Positions 37,508 through 49,313 are shown, counted from the stretch's first letter. The stretch: 64,000 nucleotides of DNA from Amphirosellinia nigrospora (GCA_004123355.1 SCHM01000006.1:682001-746000); one strand, 5' to 3'. Numbers and translations are program-made. The notes: a model not told the origin generated them from the sequence alone.

Positions 37508-38713
37508 TTAAGCAAGGCCAGCGTAAATCTTTCCAAAGGAAGTCAGCTCGGGGCGAAGAGAAGAGATCGCCCACGCTAGCCATGAAGTACGAGTACTTTC
37601 AACGTATGAGTACTTAGAATCGGTTTCGAGCGAAGTGACAACCTTGGTCATGAACGCATCGACGTCACCACTCTCGGCAGCGAACTCCGTTACCCACACC
37701 GGCTTACCGTCGCACTTGTTGTGGATATCGTCAAGGTGGTCTCAGGAACAAATCTGCGCCGTCCGCACCGCCAGGACCGTACCAGTGCGCAACACAGAAA
37801 TCAACCTTGCACTGGCCGGCACAGGCATGAAGAATTGGCTCAGCCAATCGCCACCCTGGTTTGCGTTCTCGCTGCTGGAAACAGCCGGGCTACCAATACG
37901 AGCTTGTCCAGCGTATGGGTTCATCCACTGGATATGGTTCGTGGCGGCGTCACTGGGGAGACATGTTGGCCTGAGAAGCAATGTCGGCTCGTTGAAGCCC
38001 AGCAAGGCATCGGCGCCATTAGCGATGGCAGAACTTCGCGGCTGCATCCCAACCATTGGAATGATCCGGAGCAGGAGACCAAAGCATAGGGTAGTAGGCG
38101 ACCCGGCGGGCAAATCGCCAGTAGTGGAGCCCCAGTTGTAAGCCCATGATGCTTGTCCGCCGAGTGTGAGGAACTCTTGAACTAGGCTTGCATCATTGTA
38201 AGCGAGACCACGCTTGCCACCGCTCCCCGGTTGTGGGCTGGGAGTAGCAGAGGTGGTTGGAATGGCAGTGGTAGTAGGAACGGCAGTGGTAGTTGGCTGC
38301 ACCACAGAGGTAATCTCAGTTGGAGTGCTCACAACGGGAGGGAGAACCGATGTAGTGGGCTTCACAGCGGTGATCATGGTAGTCGGGATCACGTTGGAAC
38401 AGCAACAGATGAGCTGGTTTCAGCGATAACTACGGATGTAGTGGTATCCGCTGTAGTGACGGGAGCACTTGACTGCTGCGAGTGGCTATGGTGAGGTCGG
38501 TGTACCTTGACTGTGTAGGGACGCTGGCAGTAGACGTGGGTTCTTGGCCCCGGTGACAGTAACAGTGATATAGTCGGTAATGACGACAGTCTCGGTCGAG
38601 GCCCAAACAATTTCGCGCTTATCGGCGTGCGCATGTTGATGGCCATGGCCAGCAGCGACTTCCTTTACGGCGGCGCGGCGCAAAGCGCCATGAGGCTCGT
38701 CTTAGAAATACAT
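37508..38713 (-). CDS. Secreted GH128-type beta-1,3-glucanase (Asl1-like)
   Basis: A wall- or secretory-pathway glycoside hydrolase of the Asl1/GH128 family, predicted to act on beta-1,3-glucan. The ATG at 38713 gives MYF, then after a frame change TSLMALCAAA, a signal-peptide-like start. Next is a His-rich propeptide (GHGHQHAHADKR) ending in a Kex2-like KR, then TETVVITDYITVTVTG, then a long Thr/Ser/Pro linker (TTTAVPTTTAIPTTSATPSP). The catalytic domain begins KRGLAYNDASLVQEFLTLGG and continues QASWAYNWGSTTGDLPAG. It includes ADALLGFNEP with the acid/base Glu, NHIQWMNPYAGQARIGSPAV and SSSENANQGGDWLSQFFM, then PVWVTEFAAESGDVDAFMTK with the nucleophile Glu, ending FGKIYAGLA at the TAA at 37508. 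Several frame changes (near 38695, 38540, 38080, 37970, 37800, 37590) interrupt it. No intron is needed. The opposite-strand frames are shadows. Confidence 0.85.
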
Positions 38714-41700
38714 GGTAGATGGGAGTGATCTTGAATCGGGGTTGGTTGATGTGATCGTTGTCGTTGTCGTTGAAGTCTAGTTTTAGACAATCTGAGTTGG
38801 TGTACAGTGAGTGATGTTTTTTAACTTCGTAGTCTTTCCTCGGGGTATAAAATGAATGTTGCGGTGCGCAGCAGTTCGCAAGAGATGGTCGAGACGTATC
38901 GTCAGGTAGAGAAGGAATGGATGAAGTCCGAAGGTGTCTCTGTGCTTCGCTCTGCGTATCGAGATGACGAGATAGGCGGGGAAAGGCAAATTGCACAGTC
39001 TATCAAAGACCTGAGGCAGTATGCGTCGACGAGGAAATTGGCGAGTGGCACAGTCGAACGTTGCTGGGATGGCTTTCTTTATTGACCGTCTATGTCAAAT
39101 CAAGTCGTATCGAATCCGGAGAACAAGGCAACAGAACAAGCACAAAGAATGCAAATGGACGTCGAGTCTGGCGACCTGGAGAAATGAACGTGGGTGGGAA
39201 AAACCGAAGACCTGTATCACGGTGAAGAATCAAAGGAGAAGGGAGCGTACGACGCTGGAGGTCAGCTACTATATAGCAGAAAGAGAACAAAGGAGGAGGT
39301 CGTTCCATGTAAGTGGTGTGCTGGGTCTGTGCTGGGGCGGGTAGTGTACAGGACTGTACATCAAGCCGTACTTGTGGGCCGCTAGGGTCGATCTGACGAT
39401 ACGGATGAGCGCGAACGGGGCCGAAAATAGGTACATCGGGCACACTAAGCAGTACCTACAGGGCGGAAGCGCCTGCAAGCAAAGTCGGGTACCGTACCTA
39501 CATGACGGCGCCAGGAGAATGGCCAACCACCTAGGGTCAGCCACCTAGCGTGATGCGTACGCTACCACACCTAGCTCTCAGCGGTGGAGCGAACTGTAAG
39601 TATCTGGCGCCTAGTGCCAGCCACAGGGGCTCTCGGGGGGGTCAGGGGCATGATAGCCTCCGATGTAGTCCGCTAAAAAAGAAAGCAATAATTGTAGCGC
39701 TGCCGCCTCTGTCCCAAGTGGCTGGATGCAAAGCTCGCAAAGGCGCACCAGAGAAAAGCTGTTCGCTGGATTACAATTATACACTACACCACCCACTGTA
39801 CTTGGTGCTAGGTATACCATCAAAATGGGTTGAAAAGATGGGATCTTGGGCGGATTTGCAAATCCGGCTCCACCTAGCTACCGGGAATAGAATCAAGTTT
39901 CGAGACTATCCACAATACCGACATGGGGAGAGATCTCGACCATCAATCAGTACCCTAAACGCGTAATAATCACCGCCTACCCACCTCTTGTTCACAGAGC
40001 CTCAAAAAAAGAGGAAATACTATACTACACAACCAAGGTGAACTAAAGATATCAAATCGGGGGAACTGGCCCTTGATTTTGACCATGGAGGTGGTCGTGG
40101 TCATGGCGGCGATGAGGGTGATGCCGCCAGTCCTTACAGTACGTGGCGCGCCTTATTGATGCTTATTGCAAGCTGACGGTACTTAGACATCGGCAGGCAC
40201 ATCAGGTTTGCTGGTCCAATTACGGGATCCTCTGATCTGGTCAGCACCGGCTCTGGTGTGGTCTTTTTCTAGTGGCGGCGCATCGCTCCCCAGATATCCC
40301 GCCCCTATTCTCGGCCAATCATGCTGTGAACGGTGACTTTAGAGTCCCACCTGTGCCTGATTTTCGCACCCGACCTCATCCTTGATGACAGTTCGCATGC
40401 AGGTACACGAGAGCTTTTGCTGCAAGGGACAAGGAACACGCGGACAGAGCTACGAAGCGGACAAATCAGACGAACTAGGTGGGGATGTCAGCGAAAACAA
40501 TTCTCTGTACCCATTTTCGTAGGACTGGCCGACCCTCTCAGCAAATCGACACTACACTACATGTGCGACAACCAAATAATAAAAGGAAGACGCCGTCTCC
40601 AGCTATCTCGTCCCTTATCTCCGCCTCCTCGCCATCGGGTAGCATCGTCTTGCGATCTCATCAACTAGAGAAATTGAAGTGGTCACTAAGTTTACCGGAC
40701 GACGCATAGTACGTTCGAGGTTGGTTATATCGCTGTGAATGCTTACGTGTAGGTAACCCGTACTATTGTCCTTACCAAGCAGGGACAATTAATATGCGTA
40801 CAACTTGGTAACTTGGTACGAGCGTTGCACTCCTTTCTTTGCGCTCGTTTTTGCTACAAAATCTTATGTGGCTGCATCTTTGTCTGTCAACCTCGAGAAT
40901 ACAGCTGCTCAACGTGAAACACCAACAACGCCACAAAAACTACATGTGCCAACGTGGTTGAACAACGACGAATTCTCTGCTATGTATTCCATCAATCACA
41001 GCAATAAGCTTCGCTCCCCAATGGCTTGGATGGCTGTTTCAACTTACGCACGACAACTGGATTGACGCCGGTATTTTTTCTTCCTTCGACCCACGCCGTA
41101 GTGTACTTACAAGTACCTACGGTACATGTGGGCGTGGGCGTGGGCGTGGGCCACGTAAACAGCGGGGCCAGACTCCCCAGCCAATGGTCTGGGCCACGGG
41201 TCCCAGTGTAAGCACTCGGCACCACTGTGGCCCAGCAGACAGGCCCAGCAGACAGGCCCAGCAGACAGGCCCAGCAGACAGGATCTTCTCTCTTCTCCCC
41301 TATCCATGGATGTACCCGACCACCGGGAGCTAAGTACAAGAACTCACTACTTCAGTGGCAGCACGCACCATTCCTGTAAGCAATTATGGTGAAACGAGAA
41401 CGAGATTATCCCCGCTCAATCGTGGCGTAAGTCGCTGGAGCCACGGTACTATATCGGCCGTATCATCAAGATATCAACATCAGAACACTATGCCAGAGAA
41501 ATCTCTCTTGATGATTTATGGTGTGCGGCCAGAACGCCTACCCTTCCGAAAAAGTGTCCTCCAAAATGAGGTTTCTTGGTTGACAACTTTTACGACCTGG
41601 TGTAGGAATTGTTCGAATGCTGGTCGTCGACCCCAATTTCTTGAAATCAGTACCACCGCGCATGTGATCCGGATCGTGTTTTCGGAATTGCTGTGCTTCT

Positions 41701-43451
41701 CATGTAGGATCCCAAGCTCCGTGTTCTTGTTTTTTCGAATACAAAAGGGGGGAATCAGGAAACATGTCATACCCACGCAGGGTGTTATCGACTCGGGGTG
41801 CTGGGCATCGTGGCCCCTTTATATAGTGCGTGACACACCCTGCATGCATACCTACCGAACAGTCTGGCATCCAAGTCGCACCGCATTGTCCTCGAAATCC
41901 TTGTACCGGCAAACTCGACGGGTCCTCGCGTGAGCCGCGCTGTCGCTTAGTTTTTCCTCTTGAGTCGTGCTGCAACGTTGACGGGAACGTGTATGCATAT
42001 CTGCAAGTGATGCCCAGTAGTTTCGGAACCTGCAATGACCACCAGGCGGCCTCTACCAACCAAGAAACGATATCGGAGAAACCGGTGGGAAGTGCAGCAT
42101 GGTCCCCTAGCCATGGAATAGCAACAATACGGTTAGATGCAGTAGACGTTGGATGCAGGGAAGTATTCAGTAGACACAGCCTCGAAAACAGGCTGGGTGA
42201 ATAATCAGGAGCCTATTGGTTGAATTACGTACGCATGCTGAGGTTTTGCGACGTCAAATGTCTACCGCATCAAGACTATTCCACAGCCTAAGGGGAATCA
42301 AGTGGTTTTCGCGACCGTTGCAGCTGGCCTGTTAAGTAAACACATCCGGCAGAAACAGCCACTGCTAAAATCCCAAATGAGTCTGATACCTCGATCCAAG
42401 TATCTCAATACCACGACCATGAGATTGAGTCCGTTCCAAGTATCACAGCGTTATTATCAAGTATGAGAAGTGCATCTCGTGACAGCGCAAGACTATCTAA
42501 GCCACTCGGATATACCCCGGCTAGAATTGGAGGACGCTCCTAGTATCTCAGCGCCGTTTTCAGGTTGTCATTCGAGGTTTTACCTACATTTAGGCTACCA
42601 TTTAGCAGATGTGAGTGAGCAGCGACGAGCTTACTGTTTCCCCCTGCTCAGAGTCCTCTAGGTGACGAGTTTCTTGCGTAATCCGACTGATCAATCTATT
42701 AGCTAACTACGATTCATTCTAGGACCTCCTCTTGAATACGCCGCATAACCCGGCATAGAACAATACAGGACCGAGTTAATGGAGCGTGGGGATTTTTAAA
42801 CTTTGGTTCGGGTCACGGTCCGCGTTCAAATGGGACCTTAGATGTGCTATTAAGGTGTGGCTGATGGCGAACTATACGTGATGCGGAGTTATATACTGGC
42901 TGTGCATTATCGCTGGCCCGCTGTCAACCATCCTCGTCTATCTCAAAACGAACAATATCCGCCTTCGACTTAGCCTCATAAGGGTATGTCGGTGACGAAT
43001 TGGAGGGCCTTGCCGCGTGAAGCATCTCTCGAACTTCGCAATCTGACTCATAAAAAATTAAGGTTTCAGTATTGCCAAGACTAGATGCTAGTCCTTGCCG
43101 GGGGTGTCGGCGCAGCGTGACGATGATGTTGATGATAATCATTCATAATGTGTTCAGCCCAGTTCTGAAAGAGGCTCGGCAAGCCAATGGCAACTCGTGT
43201 ATTCAGCCCTAGATCTGCTCTTTCAGGAGCACTGCCCCCGACTAGACACGTGATTGACTAAGTGCTAAGTGCTAAGTGCTTGATGTAGCTTGGCGCCTCG
43301 ACGCTCCATTCCTTCTAGAAGCTTATTATACAGGAGAGCTCTTGGAATATCCCAAAACTTATCTCACGGAGGAGACTCCTCTTGAGACCCGTTGCTTTTA
43401 GTAGACTTGCCTGGAATTAAGTATACTCTGTCTGAACGGAGCATATGTCAC
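38714..43451. other. Long spacer (4.7 kb) without recognisable gene
   Basis: Holds a 13-base tandem array (41229-41280), GTGGGC repeats (about 41128-41152) and TAAGTGC repeats just before 43.28 kb. The longest frame (41355-41933 +, 192 codons) begins with GTG and matches nothing I know. Many CCTAGG/ACCTAGC words suggest ordinary fungal intergenic DNA. Confidence 0.45.
41229..41280. repeat. 13-bp perfect tandem repeat, 4 copies
   Basis: Unit GGCCCAGCAGACA is repeated four times without mismatch; it produces an artificial LLGLSAGPVCWA repeat on the minus strand. Confidence 0.96.
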
Positions 43452-45252
43452 ATGGACCCCATAGACTTCCACCAATCCACAAGCCTGCCCCTCCTGACCT
43501 TGGGTAGCAACAATGCCGAATTCGACTATGCAGCTTATTTACAGGACGAAGATCTCGATTATCTCGGGGATGCTGGCTCTTCGGGGTCGGCATCGATAAT
43601 GAATGAAGTTGCCTCGACTAGTGTTTCCCGCCTACGTCTGCCGTCGTCAAGAGTAATTCCAGCCAAAAGCCGAGATTAGAGCGGCGTGGACACACGAAGA
43701 GCCGTCGTGGGTGTTACAACTGCAAGAGACGGAGAATCAAGGTAATCCGCTGCACCGCATGCAGTTCGTGTCGGCATCGCTAATAAGGCCAACCTATCAG
43801 TGCCAGGAGACTCGGCCATCGTGCGGGCACTGCATCAAGACAGGTCTCAAGTGCGAATATCCCGTCGTCCCTCAAATTACTCACCAAGTTAGTTTTATAC
43901 GTCATGGGCACAATGGTTCCATACTGACGCCTCGATAGCCACAGCATCAGATTCCCCTCTTCAGTCTCCAGGATATGCGTTTCTTTCAACATTTCCTCTT
44001 GACTTGCTCCCCACATCAGCCGTTGGGAAACGACTCAATCTGGACACACGAGGTGCCATGTCTGTCACAAAATGTAGGTTATCTCAGCCTAAGGCACCCA
44101 AAATACTAATAAGCAGTATAGCACGAGTATCTTAGTATGTATATAGTGCCCTTCTGACATTGCTTATACTTGGATGGTTGCCTAACGAGGACGTCTCCTA
44201 AATGGTGACCCCAGGTAGACTCGAGTGTCTCAGCTAACAAGATTAATATCAGTGCACGCTATCCTAGGTCTTGCAGCTTCCGATTTAATGATACAAGATC
44301 CGAGTCTCGTCACCTTCGCCATGGCCCACCGACTAAAGGCGATCAAAGCGATCAAGAAAACGCTAACTGACGTCCCAAACGAATACATTCGAGGAAGGAA
44401 ACGCGCTGCTCGCGACGTGCTACGCCCTCACCTTCCAATCCGTCATGCTCGACGACGGCATGGCAGAATTCATGACATTTTGTCGAGGAATCGTCATCGT
44501 CGCGATTCAGATGTATTGCAAAGGCTCCAGTTTCATCTTCTCCAACTTTCTCGGCGACAACCAGATCACCATTTTACAACCCTTGATAGAAACCGTCCCT
44601 TTGATTCAGAAAGACTGGACCGACATGGCCGCGGCCAGCATTGCCGCTCTAGAACCGCTCTGCAAAAAGCCGGTAGAAATCGAATACCACCAGTTCATCA
44701 CCAACATTGTAAATGCTCTCTATACATCTTCATTTTTAGGTAAGTCCCTGTACACGACGCTGGTAGTCTTGATAGAATACTGACTGCCTGGCTAGCATAT
44801 CAAACGCTCTGTAGACACTAGTAAGCATACGTCTTAGTATTACCTAATACACAGCCCTTATCATTGGAACATAGGGCCGTACATCTGCGCCTCACAAGTA
44901 TCTATAAAGACCAAAATTTACATGCTGACTTCGGGTTAGTGGCTGGTGGATGCAGATCCCACATGAGAATTTCCAAAGTCTAATCGATGGCGAGAACCAG
45001 GTGAGCCTGCTCCTTGCTTCACACTGGATCGCCTTGAAGCAGATCATGGCCACCATCACTGGGGTCGAGCACACGCAGCGTCGACAGCAACCAGCCCGAA
45101 CGAACGGCGACATGGACGTCGGAATGGCTAGGTGGCTTAAGCACATCAACAGACACGTTGACGTGGATCATCAGCAATACAACCAATGGCCTCTCTGGGT
45201 GGAGGCGCAGTTGAATATAGACCTGAGTTACTTTGGGAAAGAACCGCATTGA
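43452..45252 (+). CDS. Zn(II)2Cys6 transcription factor, Upc2/Ecm22-like
   Basis: A nuclear binuclear-zinc-cluster regulator. The start ATG gives MDPIDFHQSTSLPLLTLG. I place seven exons: 43452-43741, 43801-43887, 43939-44073, 44122-44134 (13 bases), 44253-44740, 44796-44820 (25 bases) and 44940-45252. The zinc cluster straddles intron 1 as RRGCYNCKRRRIK plus CQETRPSCGHCIKTGLKC, giving C-x2-C-x6-C-x6-C-x2-C-x6-C. Then come FSLQDMRFFQHFLLTCSPHQ, and, through the 13-base exon, HEYLMHAILGLAASDLMIQD, typical of the sterol-uptake-control subgroup. Further on are EEGNALLATCYALTFQSVML and YQTLCRHYGWWMQIPHENF. Breaks: one base near 43670 before RRGHTKSRRG, and one near 44381. Upc2 in yeast controls sterol genes; nothing here shows the targets, and many fungal homologs regulate other pathways. 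Confidence 0.88.
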
Positions 45253-46238
45253 GAGAGATATAGTTACATGATTATGAACTGGGGGGTTTGGAAGTGTGTT
45301 ATTTACTTATTATGATACCATATTGACGTGCGGCCTCTGCCGGCACTCTTATTATACCTAACTATCGACCTAATACTAGAAATTCCAGCTTCCAAGCAAT
45401 CATTTCTCACGTTCACGTCCACGTTTCCCTACCTAACTGAGCAGGCAAGCATCGTCAAACAGCAGAGTGGATAGCGTTATGTCAATCCAACATGTTGTCT
45501 TAACTACAACCGCTACATGCCGCACAGCCGTTCGATCACGAGTCAAGTGGCTCATATCCGAGAAGCAGATACAACAGCGTCGTGCCAACCAAACATGGCT
45601 CGCCGACTTACTTACTGACACAGCCACAGTGATAGGGTGGTTCTCATGCACCTCGCTTTCGTCGTATTTCGCGTGCGCCGCGTAACCAAGAACAGACAAC
45701 AACCACCATGCCGATCGGGGCGGACCAAGCCACGCTTTGCCCTGTCTCAGTCAAGCTTCGCGCTTTAGTGGCGATCAAGTGTGGTAAGGCTGATTCCTAG
45801 CTCGCTGCCGTCTCGGCCAATCGCAACTAGCCATTATATTATCGAAATGGATCATCGACATATTGCAGATGGTTGATGGAAACTACCGAGCCACTGCCCG
45901 CGCGTCTATGAGCTGCGTTCAGTTGAGATTGGGACTTCACTCTCCCTCTTCCCGCGTTCTTCCCGCCCGCCGTATTCCCCGTATTGGGGAATCTCTTGGT
46001 ATTGTGGCTGGACAGGGTCCATGGCGATAGCGTCATAGTAGGCATAGACAAAGAAAATGTTAAGTATATAGACAGACGTAAACTTCACAAATAGGTAGGT
46101 TGTTAATCGTGAACGAAGCCGTCTACTATAGAAGTGATAACATATCTACAACTAACAACTTCGGATCATACTGAGGGTTCTCCTCGAATCCTTTCTCGTC
46201 ACGTCTACCTGTCTACGAGTGCCTTCATCATAGTCAAA
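45253..46238. other. Spacer, no supported gene
   Basis: About 1 kb between two co-directional genes. Contains only short frames, such as 45839-46088 on the minus strand, which start with GTG or lack motifs. Confidence 0.5.
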
Positions 46239-46932
46239 ATGACATCAACAGCCCCCCCTACCACCTCTCCACAACACATCAGAAACATCTCTAAAAGCAC
46301 CCACGCTACCTCCTTACACCGAGCACGCCAGCGTAGGCCCCGGGGACGAAGATATCGAGCTCGCAAGCCTGTCATCCTCAACATCCGCCTCATCATACAC
46401 TGCTCCTCCTCCTCCCCAACAGCAACAGAGCCATCAACCTCGACATCAATATCATCACCGTCGACATTCACACCAACAAAGCAACTGCAGATCCAAACGC
46501 CAGGGAAAAGCTGTCTCTCCCTCCCAACCCCCCAGCGTCCGGACCCAATCCCAATCTTCACGCTCGACGCCCACGGACACCTCGGGCGGCCGCAGTACCT
46601 CTCCATACGACCGGAGGCGCGCTCAGGCTCCTGCTTCCTAACCTATGGCGACGACGAGTCGCAGACGGCGCTGAGCACGACGACGTACCGCTTCGGGCCG
46701 GGCCGGGCCCCCGTCGTGGCGCTCGGCGATCCCGCGCGGAACCCGGCCATAGGGAAAGAAGTTGAAGAAGAAGAAGGCTTCGAGATCCTGGGCCGCAACA
46801 TCTTCTCGCGCGCCGTGCGCTTCGAGGTATCCGGCCTCGGCGCCTTCGGGTGGCGGTACGCGAACTCTAGAGAGCGCGCTAGCGCGGGGCCGATAGTCTT
46901 CTCGTGTGCGAGGTATACCTACCCGATACCTC

Positions 46933-46967
<35 letters not shown>

Positions 46968-47278
46968 CGAGCCTGAGCGCGCGCCTCGGGCTCAAGAGAC
47001 AGGATGATGACGGGGATCAGGAAGGAAAGGGGAGGAAGGGCGCGAAACCGCGCCGCATTGCGCAGCTCGTGCGCAACGAGACGTACCGCAGCCCCGGCAC
47101 CACGCGCGCCTCGGCAGGGAATGGCGGGCGCCTCATGCTTGACTTGGGAGTCTTTGAGGAGAAGCGCCGCGAGCGTGTCGAGTGGCTGGTCGTCACGACG
47201 GCTGTTACTATGCTGAAGCGCGAGGTGGATAGGAGGCGCGCGCAGCAGATTGCTGCTATTGGGGCTATTGCGAGTTAA
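46239..47278 (+). CDS. Conserved fungal hypothetical protein with polyglutamine tract
   Basis: About 345 residues, function unknown. The N-terminal third is disordered; in the natural-looking frame it reads TEHASVGPGDEDIELASL followed by Ser/Gln/Pro-rich text. The conserved core begins PQYLSIRPEARSGSCFLTYG and continues TTTYRFGPGRAP, EGFEILGRNIFSRAVRFEV and GAFGWRYANSRERASAG. One G is then missing (near 46889), and the text resumes as ADSLLVCEVYLPDTS with ten glutamines encoded by ten CAG codons (46934-46963). The end reads RIAQLVRNETYRSPGTTRAS, AGNGGRLMLDLGVFEEKRRE, VVTTAVTMLKREVDRRRAQQ and stops at 47278. I remember the RNE-x-R-x-PGTxRxSAGNGGRL and MLKREVDRRRAQQ blocks from other uncharacterised fungal proteins. 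Two further frame changes lie near 46310 and 46585. No membrane segment is seen. Confidence 0.75.
46934..46963 (+). repeat. (CAG)10 coding microsatellite
   Basis: Ten perfect CAG codons encode polyglutamine inside the conserved hypothetical protein. Confidence 0.93.
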
Positions 47279-48210
47279 ATGATATATACAGTACGTGTTT
47301 AAGCTTGATATCGTGGGTATTAACTTTGGGAGGGTTGGTTTTGTGTCTATATACCTGGCTAGATTGTTGGCTTTCAGTTACGCGTTGGGAGGGTTGGTTT
47401 TGTGTCTATATACCTGGCTAGATTGTTGGCTTTCAGTTACGCGTTGGGATAGTTATTAGATCGCTGTGGCTTGGCAGTTTTGAAAAGATAACACTAGGTA
47501 TAGTTTATAAATCATGGGCTTATTGTTGCTGGGTGTTAGCTTATTTGAGTTTCGTTCAGACTTTGTTCAACCCACAGAGGTCAAGTTGGATCGCTCTCTC
47601 GCTTCATCACCTTATAAACAGTATGGATGTGATAACACTACAGAGTACATGGTATTGAACTTGAGTAAAAAACAAATACACTCAAAGTAAAACGTCAAGA
47701 CTCCTTAATTGCGAAAACTAAGCAAATAGTTAAAAAGGTGATGCAACCTTAGCTTTCATGGTGATATTAGACATTACGATTCGCTCTACATAATTGGCCC
47801 CGATGGCTACGTAAGTACTTAACGAGACGAGCAATTTTTTTGAAAACGAAATGAAAATAAATGTTTTTTTTTTCCTAGGAGAGAGCAGTATGACGAACGA
47901 CAACACTTGATAAGATCTCAGTTGACATGTAAATGTTATCGCGAGGCCGGGATTATATCCGGCATAGATGTCCGATGTTTCATAGACAATGTGTTTTGAA
48001 TTATCATCTCTTCCCGATGGGATATCTAATGAAGCGGCTTTAATTGATATATTGTTTCAGGCAGCTTGCGATGTCTCTCCGGACACATATGTGTATATAC
48101 TTGGTAGCTAAGGACTTGCGCACGAAGTTTATTTGCTCCCATATCCACCCACATACTCAACTCCCTATGAGCTCCTAACAGTGCGCATTGAATACACACC
48201 ATGGCCATCG
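47279..48210. other. Convergent 3' spacer
   Basis: Between two convergent genes. Holds the 59-base tandem duplication and AT-rich 3' untranslated-like DNA; no gene seen. Confidence 0.55.
47326..47443. repeat. 59-bp perfect tandem duplication
   Basis: Two identical 59-base copies (47326-47384 and 47385-47443) stand head to tail, starting TTGGGAGGGTTGG and ending TTTCAGTTACGCG; the first bases of a third copy (TTGGGA) follow. No mismatch is seen, so it is recent or an assembly duplication. Confidence 0.97.
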
Positions 48211-49313
48211 CTATGGTTTCTCGAAGCACATAATCGCATATCGGAAAGTTCCGTTAGCATAGCCCCGTCGCATCGCGCGGAAAGCCTGGAGGAACGCGAG
48301 CCCGTCTCGCCCTTGAGATATGGCAAATAGCCAAAGGGAGGGCGATGAGACTAAGCCCCAAGAGATATCCCTAAGTATGGTCAGCACAACTATGTAAGGG
48401 TGTTCGAGGTAAATAAACGAGGCAAGCTACGCACCAAGTCTTAGCGACATCGCTACTGATGTCAATCGGGCCCTGGCGGACCTTGAGGCCCGCGTTCTGG
48501 GCAATCTCAACGTATTGATCTGCTGTGTAGAGCTGAGGCAATAGCATCCCGCCCTCAATGGGTTGTATATCCTCCTTTTCCTGCTCGGGAGTGAGTTGTG
48601 GCGCCTTGAACCAGTCGGCAATCACGAGACGCGAGGACTTGCCCGGCACGAGCAATTCAGACGCCGACTTGAAGAAGAGCGGCTTATCGGGGAAGTGAGA
48701 GAGCGCCTCCGAGATCCAGACGGCGTCGAATTGTGTCGAAGGCTTGCCGTCGGTGGAAAAGTATTCCAGCATTTTCTCCGCGTCAAGCTCGACGAAGCGA
48801 CACTTGCCCCCTGACGAATACACATCCGCGCCATCTGTAGACTGGCCGGCGCTGCCCGTCGTGGTCTCGGCCTGGGTAAGTTTCTTTGCGATTTCAACCT
48901 GGCGTCCGCTGATGGTGATGCCCGTCACGCTGCACGAATGCTCCTTGGCCAGGAAGCGCGATGTGCCGCCGATGCCGCACCCCACGTCGAGGACATTGGC
49001 TCCTTTGGGAAGACCTGATATCTCCAGGAGATATTTGATCAGATTTACCTGGGCTTCTTCTTTGGTTTCTGTGGGAGATTTGAAGTAGCCATGGTGAATG
49101 TGCTGTCCCCTGTGGGCGTTATGCTTTAGCAACCACAGCCAGAGTTGATGATATAGAACACTCTCGAGACTCATACCAGAGGGAATAGTAATAGTCGGAA
49201 GCAATCTCGTAATGTTTCTTGATCCTCTCCTTCAATGACGTACTTGACTCATGTGGCTCAAATTCGGGTATATCGTGAGTATCACCAGGGTGAGACTCAA
49301 CAGCCGCAGCCAT
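48211..49313 (-). CDS. SAM-dependent small-molecule methyltransferase (gamma-TMT / UbiE-like)
   Basis: A class I methyltransferase of the group containing plant gamma-tocopherol methyltransferase and fungal sterol or polyketide methylases; the substrate is unknown. Exons 49313-49177, 49109-48435 and 48370-48211 splice with perfect phase (CTCTG|GTATGA ... CCACAG|G; ACTTG|GTGCGT ... ACTTAG|G) into an intact 323-residue protein. Motifs: KERIKKHYEIASDYYYSLW joins GQHIHHGYF, the substrate-side loop of this family. SAM motif I is NVLDVGCGIGGTSRFLAKEH, with VTGITISGRQVEIAKKL next, then FDAVWISEALSHFPDKPLFF and RLVIADWFKAPQLTPEQEKE. The last exon reads WDISWGLVSSPSLWLF and FLQAFRAMRRGYANGTFRYA, then CFEKP. 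No signal peptide. It diverges from the PLDc_N gene across 737 bases. A Zn2Cys6 regulator lies 3 kb away, which could but need not be a partner. Confidence 0.92.

Noticed and set aside
40992-41339. Minus-strand frame with a repeated LLGLSAGPVCWA-like segment
   Set aside because: The repeat is only the translation of a 13-base tandem array, which shifts frame each unit.
41355-41933. 192-codon plus-strand frame
   Set aside because: Starts with GTG and has no recognisable motif or intron structure. In this indel-rich sequence a long frame alone is weak evidence; it remains the best candidate in the gap if transcripts are found.
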